Source: Streptomyces triculaminicus (GTDB lineage: Bacteria > Actinomycetota > Actinomycetes > Streptomycetales > Streptomycetaceae). From it: a stretch of DNA of 64,000 nucleotides. The stretch is taken from assembly GCF_017349075.1 (NCBI RefSeq), contig NZ_JAFMOF010000004.1:992001-1056000 (forward strand), in the 5' to 3' direction. Every line of letters starts with the position of its first letter. Positions within the stretch are counted from its first letter, which is position 1. Below are positions 41,648-49,959 of the stretch, piece after piece. The position numbers were made by a program, and so were the translations under genes. The notes beneath the pieces are model-generated. The model was not told the origin of the DNA. It was given only the letters and a program-made list of their open reading frames with translations, and made no database searches.

Positions 41648-43104
41648 ACCGCCGCCTCCCTGAGGGGGCTTCGGTGAGGTCGGCCGAGCTCGGAGAGTGC
41701 CGCGCCGGCGGCGTTCAGACCGCTTCGCACCGCGCTCTCCATGGTCGCGGGCCAGCCGGTGGCGGTCCACGCACCGGCCAGGTAGAGGCCGGGCGCGTTC
41801 GTGGGGGCGTCCGGCCGCAGCCGGCCGACGCCCGGGGCGGGGGCGAACGTCGCCGTGCGCTCCCGGGTGACGAAGAAGTCGCGTACGACCGCGCCCCGGG
41901 CCGCCGGAAGCAGCCGCTCGAGCTCGGGAAGATAGCGCTCGCGCAGCTCGGCGACGGGCCGGTCGATGTCGTCCTGCGCGACCGACTGGGAGACGGCCAG
42001 GTACTGGGCGCCGGGCTCCCGCTCGGCCAGTCCGGAGGAGTCGGTGCGGTCGAAGACCCACTGCACGGGGCTGCCGAGCGCGGCGAAGAAGGGCTGCCGC
42101 AGCACCGTGCGGTCGTAGACGACGTGCAGGTTGAGGATGGGGGCCGTGTCGATGCCGAGCAGGCGGTCGGCGTCGTCGAGGGCGCCCTCGGGCAGCAGGG
42201 CGTGGGTCTCGCGCTGGGGTACGGCCAGCACGACGACGTCGGCGTCGAGCCGCTCGGCGGCGCCGGGTCCGGCCTCGGTGCGCACCTGCCAGCCGCCGGC
42301 GCCGACGCGCTCGACGTGGGTGGCGCGGGTGCGCAGGGCGTAGCGGACGCCCGCCCGGTCCAGGGCGGCGCGGGCCCGGGCGTCGTGCAGCTCGCCGAGC
42401 GGCACGCGCGCCCAGCCGATGTCGGCGGCGCCGGGCTCGGAGAGCAGCCCGGTCTTGAAGACCATGGCGGCCAGGCCCAGCGAGGACCGGTCGGCGGTGG
42501 CGTTGAGGGTGGCCACGCCCACCAGGTCCCACAGGGCCTCGACGGCGCGGTCCGACTGGCCGTGGCGGTGCAGCCAGGAGGCGAAGTCCTCGCCGTCCAG
42601 CGCGGGGTCCATCGGGTCGAGCTTGCCCAGGGCCAGCGCGGCCCGGCCGACCTTGGCCCGCTCGGCGAGCGAGAGGTGGGGGTAGGTGGCCAGGCTCGCC
42701 GCCAGGTGCAGGGGCACGGGCAGGGCGGCGCGGCGCAGCCGGCCCAGGCGGGGCCGTCCCGAGGGGTGGCCGACGTCCAGGACGGGCACGTCGAGCCGGT
42801 CCTGCAGGGGGGCCAGGTGCAGCGCGTCGACCCGGTCGAGGAACCACTGGTAGGCGGTGCAGCAGCGCAGGTAGACGTGCTGGCCGTTGTCGACGGTGAG
42901 GTCGCCGCGGCGGAAGGAGAAGGCCAGGCCGCCCAGGCGCGGCCGGCCTTCGACGAGCGTGACGGACAGGCCGGCGTCGGCGAGCTCGAGGGCGGCGGTG
43001 ACGCCGGCGAGCCCGCCCCCGATCACTACCGCGGCCGCCCCGTCGGGGCGGCCTGCCTCGTCTGTGCGGAGCCGGTCGGGCCGGGTCGTCGTCTCCGATG
43101 TCAT
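41644..43104 (-). CDS. hpnE: Hydroxysqualene dehydroxylase HpnE
   Basis: 486 residues. FAD-binding amine-oxidase/phytoene-desaturase-like protein: AAVVIGGGLAGVTAALELAD near 25-45, LVEGRPRLGGLAFSF, and the C-terminal FAD block LYLAGAWTATGWPATMESAV. It reduces hydroxysqualene to squalene. The ATG at 43104 has GAGGGGG upstream; a longer start 19 codons earlier is unsupported. It follows hpnD by 82 bases and overlaps the polyprenyl synthase start. Confidence 0.95.
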   Translation of the reverse strand: MTSETTTRPDRLRTDEAGRPDGAAAVVIGGGLAGVTAALELADAGLSVTLVEGRPRLGGLAFSFRRGDLTVDNGQHVYLRCCTAYQWFLDRVDALHLAPLQDRLDVPVLDVGHPSGRPRLGRLRRAALPVPLHLAASLATYPHLSLAERAKVGRAALALGKLDPMDPALDGEDFASWLHRHGQSDRAVEALWDLVGVATLNATADRSSLGLAAMVFKTGLLSEPGAADIGWARVPLGELHDARARAALDRAGVRYALRTRATHVERVGAGGWQVRTEAGPGAAERLDADVVVLAVPQRETHALLPEGALDDADRLLGIDTAPILNLHVVYDRTVLRQPFFAALGSPVQWVFDRTDSSGLAEREPGAQYLAVSQSVAQDDIDRPVAELRERYLPELERLLPAARGAVVRDFFVTRERTATFAPAPGVGRLRPDAPTNAPGLYLAGAWTATGWPATMESAVRSGLNAAGAALSELGRPHRSPLREAAV

Positions 43105-43186
43105 GCGCCCACCCCCTCGGCTGATGTCAGGGACGCGACGGCCGGCTGGAGGGTTGCGCACCGCTTTCCGGTGCCGGGACGGAGCA

Positions 43187-44137
43187 TCAGGCGCGCCCCC
43201 TGGCGGCCTGCCGGTGGACGCTGCGCGCGTCGTAGCCGGACAGCCCGCGCACGGCCACGAAGGCCTTCTCCCGGCCGGGCAGGGAGACCCTGCCGCGCAG
43301 CACGGCGGCGGGCTCCTCGGCGATACGATCCAGCAGCCTGCGGTAGATGCCGGACATGGCGGCCACGCAGGCGCCGCTGCGCCGGTCGAGCATGGGCAGC
43401 AGCTTCATTCCCTCGGCGAACAGCGCGCGGGCGCGCCGGACCTCGAAGTGCACCAGCCCGGCGAAGTCCGCGCCGGCCGGGGGCCGGACGGAGTGGAAGC
43501 CCGCCGAGCAGCCGAACTTGGCGAGGTCGTCGGAGGGCAGGTAGCTGCGGCCGTTGGCGGCGTCCTCGCGGAGGTCGCGCAGGATGTTGGTGAGCTGCAG
43601 CGCGAGGCCCAGGGTGTCGGCGTACTCGGGAGCGCGCGCCGCGTCCCGGGCTCCGGGCACGGTGCCGAACACGCCGAGCGAGAGCCGGCCGATGGCGCCC
43701 GCCACGCAGCGGCAGTACCGGGCGAGGTCGTCCCACGTCTCGTAGGTCTCGCCGCGCACGTCCATCTGGACCCCGTCGATGAGCTCGTCGAGCCCGCCGA
43801 TGGGGATGGGGAAGCGGCGCACGGCGTGCGCGAGCGCGACGGCCACCGGGTCGGTGTCGTCCTCGTCGACATCGCCCGCCCGGATCCGCTCGAGCGTGGT
43901 CCGGGCGTCCTCCAGGCGCAGCCGCTTGGCCTCGGGGTCCAGCGGCCCGTCGCCGATGTCGTCGACGCGCCGCGAGAAGGCGTACAGCGCCGACATGGCC
44001 CGCCGCTTGGCGGTCGGCAGCAGTCTGATGCCGTAGCTGAAGTTGCCGGCCTGCTGTCCGGTGACGGCCTCGCAGTAGCTGTACGCGGCGAGTACCGGTG
44101 CGGACGCGTGTGGCGTTCCGTTCACGGTCCCGCTCAC
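43187..44137 (-). CDS. hpnD: Presqualene diphosphate synthase HpnD
   Basis: 316 residues. Squalene/phytoene synthase family with both Asp-rich motifs: RRVDDIGDG near 57 and NILRDLREDAANGRSYLP near 188. HpnD joins two farnesyl diphosphates to presqualene diphosphate. The GTG start at 44137 overlaps the hpnC stop (GTGA), and GAGAGGG precedes it. Confidence 0.95.
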   Translation of the reverse strand: MSGTVNGTPHASAPVLAAYSYCEAVTGQQAGNFSYGIRLLPTAKRRAMSALYAFSRRVDDIGDGPLDPEAKRLRLEDARTTLERIRAGDVDEDDTDPVAVALAHAVRRFPIPIGGLDELIDGVQMDVRGETYETWDDLARYCRCVAGAIGRLSLGVFGTVPGARDAARAPEYADTLGLALQLTNILRDLREDAANGRSYLPSDDLAKFGCSAGFHSVRPPAGADFAGLVHFEVRRARALFAEGMKLLPMLDRRSGACVAAMSGIYRRLLDRIAEEPAAVLRGRVSLPGREKAFVAVRGLSGYDARSVHRQAARGRA

Positions 44138-45033
44138 CCCTCTCTTCGCAATGTCGCCCCGGCCTCGCGCAGCACACTGAGCCTGGTGGCCTTGGGCGGT
44201 CCGGGGAGAACGTCGTATCCGGCGGCGGCGACCGCCCGGAGCGCTGCCCTCCCCCCGCCCACGAATCCCGCGAGCAACAGCTTCAGCCTGCCGTGGACGC
44301 TACCCACCAGGGGGGTGCCTTCATTCAGCAGGTGCCCGGCGCGTTCCGCCTCGTACGCGACCAGCGCGCGCACCGATGCGCCGCTGGTGGGGAGCGCCAG
44401 GTCGGCCTCGGTGACGCGGAAGCGCTCCATGTCCTCGGCGGGCAGGTAGACGCGGTCGCGGCCGAGGTCCTCGGCGACGTCCTGCAGGTGCTCGATGATC
44501 TGCAGGGCCGTGCAGACCGCGTCCGAGCGGCGGATCCGCTCGGGGCTCGCCGTGCCGGTGACGCCCAGGACGAGCCGGCCGACGGGGTTGGCGGACAGCT
44601 CGCAGTAGGCGAGCAGGTCGTCGTACGTGGCGTAGCGGCGCACCCGCTGGTCCTGGCGGTTGGCCTCGATCAGCCCGAGGAAGGGCTCGGGGGTCAGGCC
44701 GTGCCGGCGCACGGTGGGCCGCAGGCGGAGCAGCAGCGGGTGGCGGGGTCCGGTGCCGGCGGTGTCGAAGACGCGGCGCAGGTCGGCCTCGAAGGCGTCG
44801 AGCATGGCGAGGCGGTCGTCGGTCTGCTCGCGGTCCAGGCCCAGCAGCTCCGCGTCCCGGCCGCCGGGGGCCAGGTCGCCGTCGCCGATGTCGTCGACGA
44901 GGCGGGCGTAGCCGTAGACGGCCATGAGGTCCTCACGCCAGGCGCGCGGCACGAAGAAGGGCGCCACGGGGAAGTTCTCGTGCGCGGCCTTGTCGAGCAC
45001 GGCGCGCGCGTGCGCGTCCGTCCCCGCGGTCAT
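44134..45033 (-). CDS. hpnC: Hydroxysqualene synthase HpnC
   Basis: 299 residues. Squalene/phytoene synthase family: RLVDDIGDGDL near 47 and EHLQDVAEDLGRDRVYLP near 185, with the NFPVAPFFVPRAWREDL opening that is characteristic of HpnC. It converts presqualene diphosphate to hydroxysqualene. First gene of the leftward hopanoid operon. The ATG at 45033 has only a weak ribosome site, and a small upstream frame ends in an ATGA overlap with it, suggesting coupled translation. Confidence 0.95.
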   Translation of the reverse strand: MTAGTDAHARAVLDKAAHENFPVAPFFVPRAWREDLMAVYGYARLVDDIGDGDLAPGGRDAELLGLDREQTDDRLAMLDAFEADLRRVFDTAGTGPRHPLLLRLRPTVRRHGLTPEPFLGLIEANRQDQRVRRYATYDDLLAYCELSANPVGRLVLGVTGTASPERIRRSDAVCTALQIIEHLQDVAEDLGRDRVYLPAEDMERFRVTEADLALPTSGASVRALVAYEAERAGHLLNEGTPLVGSVHGRLKLLLAGFVGGGRAALRAVAAAGYDVLPGPPKATRLSVLREAGATLRREG

Positions 45034-45104
45034 CGCGGGTTGCCCGGACCGGGGACGGCGTACGCGTCTCGCTTCCGGAGAGGCCCCGCAGCCAATACAG
45101 CCAT
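45030..45104 (-). CDS. Possible leader peptide coupled to hpnC
   Basis: A 24-residue frame (MAVLAAGPLRKRDAYAVPGP then GNPR) whose TGA overlaps the hpnC ATG (ATGA). GGGAG lies 11 bases before its ATG; an in-frame GTG three codons earlier is closer. hpnC itself has no good ribosome site, so translation could be coupled through this frame. No homologue is recognised; it may be a chance reading frame. Confidence 0.3.
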   Translation of the reverse strand: MAVLAAGPLRKRDAYAVPGPGNPR

Positions 45105-45451
45105 TGCCGTCACATCTCCCGTTCTACACTGCCGACCCAGAACATCCTATTTCGGACACGCCGCAGGCCTGTCCCGCCATGGGGCTCCCCCTCGAGCCTC
45201 CCTCCGCGGCGCCCCCGCCGGCGGTCCGGCGCGGTTTTCGCCACGCCCCGCCCCAAACGGCCGCAAATGCACGCTACAGCGTACGCCGTACAGGTGCCCG
45301 ACGTCCGCCCGGGTACGCGCCTTGATCCATACCATGCCACGCAGGAGCCGAATCAACCCTGCGGACAAGGCAGTTGGTCGTTACGGATAGGTCAAGGCCC
45401 CCGAGGGCACGAGCCGACGGGGGCCGGACCACGGCGTGTCCGCGCTCTTCG
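45034..45451. other. Promoter region of the hopanoid operon
   Basis: 418 bases between the hpnC start and the end of the exporter operon. On the minus strand TAGGAT (about 45144-45149), matching the vegetative -10 consensus TAGGRT, lies about 110 bases upstream of hpnC. The possible leader frame follows. At the other end is the terminator of the exporter operon. Small reading frames in between lack support. No riboswitch was recognised. Confidence 0.4.
45396..45425 (-). terminator. Terminator of the polymer-export operon
   Basis: Perfect eight-base arms GGCCCCCG / CGGGGGCC around a 14-base loop, about 27 bases after the ABC ATPase stop on the minus strand. Confidence 0.65.
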
Positions 45452-46243
45452 CTAGCGCGCCGTCTCCTTCTCGTACGCCCGGACCACCTCGTCGGTCGGC
45501 CCGTCCATCAGCAGCTCCCCGCGTTCCAGCCACAGCACCCGGTCGCAGGTGTCCCGGATGGACCGGTTGTTGTGGCTGACCAGGAAGACCGTGCCGGCCT
45601 CCTTGCGCAGCTCGCGGATGCGGGCCTCGGAGCGCTTCTGGAACGAGCGGTCGCCGGTGGCCAGCGCCTCGTCGATCATCAGCACGTCGTGGTCCTTGGC
45701 CGCGGCGATGGAGAACCGCAGCCGGGCCGCCATGCCGGAGGAGTACGTGCGCATGGGCAGCGTGATGAAGTCGCCCTTCTCGTTGATGCCCGAGAAGTCG
45801 ACGATCCCCTGGTAGCGCTCGCGGATCTGCTCGCGCGACATGCCCATGGCCAGACCGCCGAGCATCACGTTCTTCTCGCCCGTGAGGTCGTTCATCATGG
45901 CCGCGTTCACGCCCAGCAGCGAGGGCTGGCCGTCGGTGTAGATCTTCCCGCGCTCGGTGGGCAGCAGCCCGGCGACCGCCTTGAGCAGGGTCGACTTGCC
46001 GGAGCCGTTGGAGCCGATCAGACCGATGGCCTGGCCTCGGTACGCGGTGAAGCTCACACCCCTGACGGCGTGCACCTCGCGCACCCCCGCGCCGGGCGTG
46101 CGCTTGATGATGCGGTTCAGGGCGGCGGTGGCGCTGCCGCGGCCGGTGTTGCCGCCGTAGACGCGGTAGACGATGTGGACGTCGTCCGCGATCACGGTGG
46201 GCACGGGTGCGGACGCCTGGGCGCCGGTTTTCGGATCAGCCAC
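45452..46243 (-). CDS. Polysaccharide/teichoic-acid ABC exporter, ATP-binding subunit
   Basis: 263 residues, TagH/Wzt/RfbE-like. Walker A GSNGSGKST, the relaxed signature YSSGMAARLRFS that is typical of polysaccharide exporters, Walker B DVLMIDEAL and H-loop LVSHNNRSI. The first 55 residues before Walker A carry the inserted VYGGNTGRGSATAALN...GVREVHAVRGVSF seen in TagH-type proteins. No C-terminal carbohydrate-binding module. The GTG start overlaps the permease stop by eight bases, so the two subunits are made together. Confidence 0.95.
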   Translation of the reverse strand: MADPKTGAQASAPVPTVIADDVHIVYRVYGGNTGRGSATAALNRIIKRTPGAGVREVHAVRGVSFTAYRGQAIGLIGSNGSGKSTLLKAVAGLLPTERGKIYTDGQPSLLGVNAAMMNDLTGEKNVMLGGLAMGMSREQIRERYQGIVDFSGINEKGDFITLPMRTYSSGMAARLRFSIAAAKDHDVLMIDEALATGDRSFQKRSEARIRELRKEAGTVFLVSHNNRSIRDTCDRVLWLERGELLMDGPTDEVVRAYEKETAR

Positions 46244-47180
46244 GGCCGTACTGCTCCTCAGCCTTCCAGAAGTACACGAAGCCGCCGAGCCCGACCAGCA
46301 CGGCCCAGCCCACCGCCAGCGCCCACACGTGCGGCGGCAGGTGGATCCGGCTGTGGTCGTCGATCAGCGACCAGCGCATGAGGTCGATGTAGACGGCGGC
46401 CGGGTTGGCGCTCAGCACGTCGATCACCCACGCCGGGGCGTGGTTGTTCTTCAGCGCGTCGGTCAGGCTGTACATCACACCGGACGCGTACATCCAGGTG
46501 CGGGTGATGAACGGCAGCAGCTGCGCCAGGTCGGGGGTCTTGCTGCCCGCGCGGGCGAGGGCCATCGCCAGCCCGGTGTTGAAGAGGAACTGCAGCGTCA
46601 GCACCGGGACGACCAGCACCCAGGACAGCGCCGGCATGTGCCCGAACCCGATGAGGAAGACGAAGAGCACGCCCATCGACAGCAGCAGCTGCTGGAGCTG
46701 CTGCAGCGCGAACGAGATCGGCAGGGCCGCCCGGGGGAAGTGCAGGGCCCGCACCAGCCCCAGGTTGCCCGCGATGGAGCGCACGCCCGCCATGGCCGAG
46801 CTCTGGGTGAAGGTGAAGACGAAGACGCCCGTGATCAGGAAGGGGACGTAGGTACGGATCCCCATGCCCTTGCTCTGCTGCATCAGCAGACCGAAGATCA
46901 GGAAGTACACCGAGGCGTTCAGCAGGGGCGTGGCCACCTGCCAGACCTGACCCAGCTTGGCCTGGCTGTACTGGGCGGTCATCTTCGCCCGGGAGAAGGC
47001 GATGATGAAGTGCCGCCGGTCCCACAGCTGCCGGGCGTACTCCGCCAGGCCGGGGCGGGCCCCGCTGACCGCGAGGCCGTACTTCCTGGCCAGATCGGCG
47101 GCGGGAAGACCGTCGTCGGGTGACGGCGGGGCACTCAGGGCGACCGCACCGTCGTGCGTTGTCTCGCTCACAGTTGACAC
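46236..47180 (-). CDS. ABC-2-type polysaccharide exporter permease
   Basis: 314 residues with six predicted membrane segments (for example LLNASVYFLIFGLLM, VPFLITGVFVFTFT, LLLSMGVLFVFLIGF, VWALAVGWAVLVGLGGFVYF). ABC-2/TagG-type features include the amphipathic start REFWDRRHF-like block (LWDRRHFIIAFSRAKMTAQY). GTG at 47180 is chosen because GAGG lies six bases upstream. It partners the ATPase to move a lipid-linked glycopolymer or glycolipid across the membrane. Confidence 0.95.
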   Translation of the reverse strand: MSTVSETTHDGAVALSAPPSPDDGLPAADLARKYGLAVSGARPGLAEYARQLWDRRHFIIAFSRAKMTAQYSQAKLGQVWQVATPLLNASVYFLIFGLLMQQSKGMGIRTYVPFLITGVFVFTFTQSSAMAGVRSIAGNLGLVRALHFPRAALPISFALQQLQQLLLSMGVLFVFLIGFGHMPALSWVLVVPVLTLQFLFNTGLAMALARAGSKTPDLAQLLPFITRTWMYASGVMYSLTDALKNNHAPAWVIDVLSANPAAVYIDLMRWSLIDDHSRIHLPPHVWALAVGWAVLVGLGGFVYFWKAEEQYGRG

Positions 47181-47250
47181 TTTCGTCCTCAAGGTGCGCT
47201 GCCGGGGCCGGGCCCCGGACCGCGCCCGATGCTCTTAAGACACGAGCTTG

Positions 47251-48144
47251 TCAGATCACGGGCGGGCGACCCAGTCGGGTCAGGCGCCACACGGTACGCC
47301 ACTTCATCGGCCGGCGCGGACCGCAGGAAGCCGTCCAGCCCTCCTTGAAGCCGCCCAGCCACGCGCGCAGCGCGGCCGGGGACGGCCGGCGGGCCAGGGT
47401 CAGCAGCAGCCACACCCCGAGATAGACCGGGACCAGCGGGGCGGGCAGGTTGCGGCGGGCCAGCCACACCCGGTTGCGGGCCACCATCCGGTGGTAGACG
47501 GCGTGCCGGCTGGGGGCGGTGGTCGGGTGGTGCAGGACCATGTCCGCCCGGTAGTCGATCATCCAGCCGGCGTCGAGGGCCCGCCAGGCCAGGTCGGTCT
47601 CCTCGTGCGCGTAGAAGAACTCGTCCGGCAGGCCGCCGACCTCGGCGAGGACCCGGGTGCGCACCGCGTTGGCGCCGCCGAGGAAGGTGGTCACCCGCGA
47701 GGAGCGCATCGGGTCCGAGGCGCGCAGCCGGGGCACGTGGCGACGCTGGGTGACGCCGGTGTCGGGGTCGGCGATGCGGAAGCTGATGATGCCGAGCCGG
47801 CGGTCGGCGGCGAAGGCCTCCCGGCACAGCTGGGCCGTGTCCTGGCGCGGCAGCAGACCGTCGTCGTCGAGGAAGAGAAGGATGTCGACGTCGCGGCCGG
47901 CCGGGCCGAACGCCTCGATGCCGACGTTGCGGCCGGCCGGGATGCCCACGTTCTCGGGCAGCTCGACGGTCCGTACGGCCAGGCCCGGGACGGTCAGCTC
48001 GGGCAGCGGGGAGCCGTTGCCGACGACGACGACCTCGATGGGGTCGCCGTTCTGCTTGGCGACCGACTCCAGCAGGGCGCGCAGCTCGTCGGGGCGGTTG
48101 CCCATGGTCAGGACGACCGCGCCGACCTTCGTGGGGGCGCTCAT
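47251..48144 (-). CDS. Family 2 glycosyltransferase
   Basis: About 297 residues. GT-A fold: GAVVLTMGNRPDELRALLES at the N-terminus, DDD in ILLFLDDDGLLPRQD for nucleotide-sugar/metal binding, FLGGANAVRTRVLAEVGGLP and the ED-type acid in FFYAHEETDLAWRALDAGW. Rhamnosyl/galactosyl-transferase-like. The C-terminus (VPVYLGVWLLLTLARRP) is hydrophobic and may touch the membrane. The ATG overlaps the upstream CDP-alcohol transferase stop (ATGA). It should glycosylate the product of the operon before export. Confidence 0.93.
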   Translation of the reverse strand: MSAPTKVGAVVLTMGNRPDELRALLESVAKQNGDPIEVVVVGNGSPLPELTVPGLAVRTVELPENVGIPAGRNVGIEAFGPAGRDVDILLFLDDDGLLPRQDTAQLCREAFAADRRLGIISFRIADPDTGVTQRRHVPRLRASDPMRSSRVTTFLGGANAVRTRVLAEVGGLPDEFFYAHEETDLAWRALDAGWMIDYRADMVLHHPTTAPSRHAVYHRMVARNRVWLARRNLPAPLVPVYLGVWLLLTLARRPSPAALRAWLGGFKEGWTASCGPRRPMKWRTVWRLTRLGRPPVI

Positions 48145-48920
48145 CGCAGCCTGCTGGAGACGAGGATGGACACCAGGTGCAGCAGCGTCTGGACGAGCGC
48201 GATGCCGGCCAGGACCGCCACGCCGAGGCGGCTGAAGAACAGGTCGCCCCGCACCGCGTCCAGGATCGCGAGGCCCAGGATCAGCAGGGACGCCTCGATG
48301 CCGAGGATGAGGCGGTGGAACTTCAGGGCGGCGGCGGCCTTGCGGGCCAGCGCCATGCCGGACGAGCGCGGCTCGGACGCCGACTCCTTGACGGGCGGCA
48401 GCCCGCCCTGGTGCCGGGCGACCCCGACGAGGTCGGTCTCGGCCTTGATCAGGATGGCGCCGAGGGCGGCGAGGGTGCCCAGGAACGCCCACAGCCAGTC
48501 GATCCGGCCGGAGCCCCACAGGTCGGCGGCGCGCAGCCCGAAGCCGACCAGGACCGCGGCGTCGCACAGGTAGGCGCCGACCCGGTCCAGGTAGACGCCG
48601 CCGAGCGAGAACTGCTTCTTCCAGCGGGCGACCTCGCCGTCGACGCAGTCGAGCAGCAGGTAGAGCTGGACCATCAGCACGCCGAGCACGGCGCCCGGGA
48701 TCCCGGGCACCAGCAGGGCCGGGGCCGAAAGGACGCCGAAGACGGTCATCAGATAGGTGAGCTGGTTGGGCGTGATCCGGGTGTTGACCAGGTACCGGTC
48801 GCAGCGCAGCGAGATCTCTCGCATGTACAGGCGGCCGGCCCAGTGCTCACCGCTGCGCCGGTCCTTCACCCCCGCGGGGTGGACGACCGGGCGGAGTTCA
48901 GCGACTGACGGTTTGTGCAT
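48141..48920 (-). CDS. CDP-alcohol phosphatidyltransferase family protein (last motif Asp replaced)
   Basis: 259 residues, six likely membrane helices. The CDP-OH_P motif D-x2-DG-x2-AR-x8-G-x3-D-x3-D appears as DCVDGEVAR...GGVYLDRVGA. The fourth Asp, thought to be the catalytic base, is Ala here. The soluble N-terminus (MHKPSVAELRPVVHPAGVKD) precedes the first helix. It may transfer a phospho-alcohol from a CDP-activated donor to a lipid or polyol, or have an altered reaction. The ATG at 48920 lies inside the 3' end of the dehydrogenase gene (23-base overlap). Confidence 0.88.
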   Translation of the reverse strand: MHKPSVAELRPVVHPAGVKDRRSGEHWAGRLYMREISLRCDRYLVNTRITPNQLTYLMTVFGVLSAPALLVPGIPGAVLGVLMVQLYLLLDCVDGEVARWKKQFSLGGVYLDRVGAYLCDAAVLVGFGLRAADLWGSGRIDWLWAFLGTLAALGAILIKAETDLVGVARHQGGLPPVKESASEPRSSGMALARKAAAALKFHRLILGIEASLLILGLAILDAVRGDLFFSRLGVAVLAGIALVQTLLHLVSILVSSRLR

Positions 48921-49959
48921 AGTCGGCGTATGCGTCCCTGATCTGGTCGGTGGAGAGGTCGAGGTGCTCCAGGATGGTGTAGCGCCCGGGGCGGGTCTGC
49001 GGAGCGAACTCGACGACCTTGACGAACTCGTCGTCACTGAAGCCGATCTCGCCCGGCAGCACGGGCAGGCCGTGCCGGCGCAGGACCTCGACCATCAGCG
49101 CGGACTCCTCGTGGGCCCCGCGCAGGTGCATCGCGAAGGCGGCGCCGAGGCCGCACTGCTCGCCATGGCTGGCGGCTCGCTTGGGGTAGAGCAGGTCGAA
49201 GGCGTGGTTGATCTCGTGGCAGGCGCCGGACGCCGGGCGGCTGTCGCCGGCCACCGACATCGAGATGCCGGTGAGGACCAGGCCCTCGGCGAGCACCTGC
49301 AGGAAGCCGTCGTCGCCGACCCCGCCGGGGTGGCGCAGCACGGCCTCGCCGGCCTGCCGGGCGATGGCGGCGGCCAGGCCGTCGATGTCCTCGCCGCGCT
49401 CGCGGTGGGCGAGCTCCCAGTCCGCGACCGCGGAGATGTTGGAGATCGCGTCACCGATGCCGGAGCGGACGAAGCGGACCGGGGCCTCACGGATGACGTC
49501 GAGGTCGATCACGACGGCGATGGGGTTGGGCACGCCGTACGAGCCGCGGCCCGCGTCGTTGTCGAGGGTGGCGACCGGCGAGCACAGACCGTCGTGCGAG
49601 AGGTTCGTGGCCACGGCCACCAGCGGCAGGCCGATGCGCGCCGCCGCGAACTTCGCGCAGTCGATGATCTTGCCGCCGCCGAGGCCCACGACCGCGTCGT
49701 AGTGCCCGGACTTCATGGCGTCGGCGAGCTTGATCGCGTCGTCCAGCGTGCCGCCGCCGACCTCGTACCACGAGGCGCCGGGCAGCGCCGGGGCGAGCCG
49801 CTCGCGCAGCTTCGCCCCGGAGCCGCCGCTGATGGCGACGGCCAGCTTGCCGGAGCTGGAGATCCGCTGGTCGGCGAGGACACTCGCCAGATCGTCCAGG
49901 GCTCCGGCACGGATGTCGACGACGACCGGCGAGGGGATGAGCCTCGTCAGTACTGGCAC
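48898..49959 (-). CDS. Iron-containing alcohol dehydrogenase, glycerol-1-phosphate-dehydrogenase-like
   Basis: 353 residues. Dehydroquinate-synthase-like fold. NAD-binding region VVGLGGGKIIDCAKFAAARI; then ATNLSHDGLCSPVATL, which in sn-glycerol-1-phosphate dehydrogenases contributes substrate binding; and metal ligands in GDAISN, GACHEINHAFDLL and HGEQCGLG. The family reduces dihydroxyacetone phosphate or similar keto-phosphates. Within an operon of a nucleotidyltransferase and CDP-alcohol transferases it probably makes the polyol phosphate that is activated with CTP (inference). GTG start at 49959, overlapping the nucleotidyltransferase stop by 13 bases. Confidence 0.9.
   Translation of the reverse strand: MPVLTRLIPSPVVVDIRAGALDDLASVLADQRISSSGKLAVAISGGSGAKLRERLAPALPGASWYEVGGGTLDDAIKLADAMKSGHYDAVVGLGGGKIIDCAKFAAARIGLPLVAVATNLSHDGLCSPVATLDNDAGRGSYGVPNPIAVVIDLDVIREAPVRFVRSGIGDAISNISAVADWELAHRERGEDIDGLAAAIARQAGEAVLRHPGGVGDDGFLQVLAEGLVLTGISMSVAGDSRPASGACHEINHAFDLLYPKRAASHGEQCGLGAAFAMHLRGAHEESALMVEVLRRHGLPVLPGEIGFSDDEFVKVVEFAPQTRPGRYTILEHLDLSTDQIRDAYADYAQTVSR

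Noticed and set aside
45374..46381. Plus-strand frame opposite the ABC ATPase, and many similar frames opposite 46-52 kb genes
   Set aside because: Antisense shadows without ribosome sites or family motifs.
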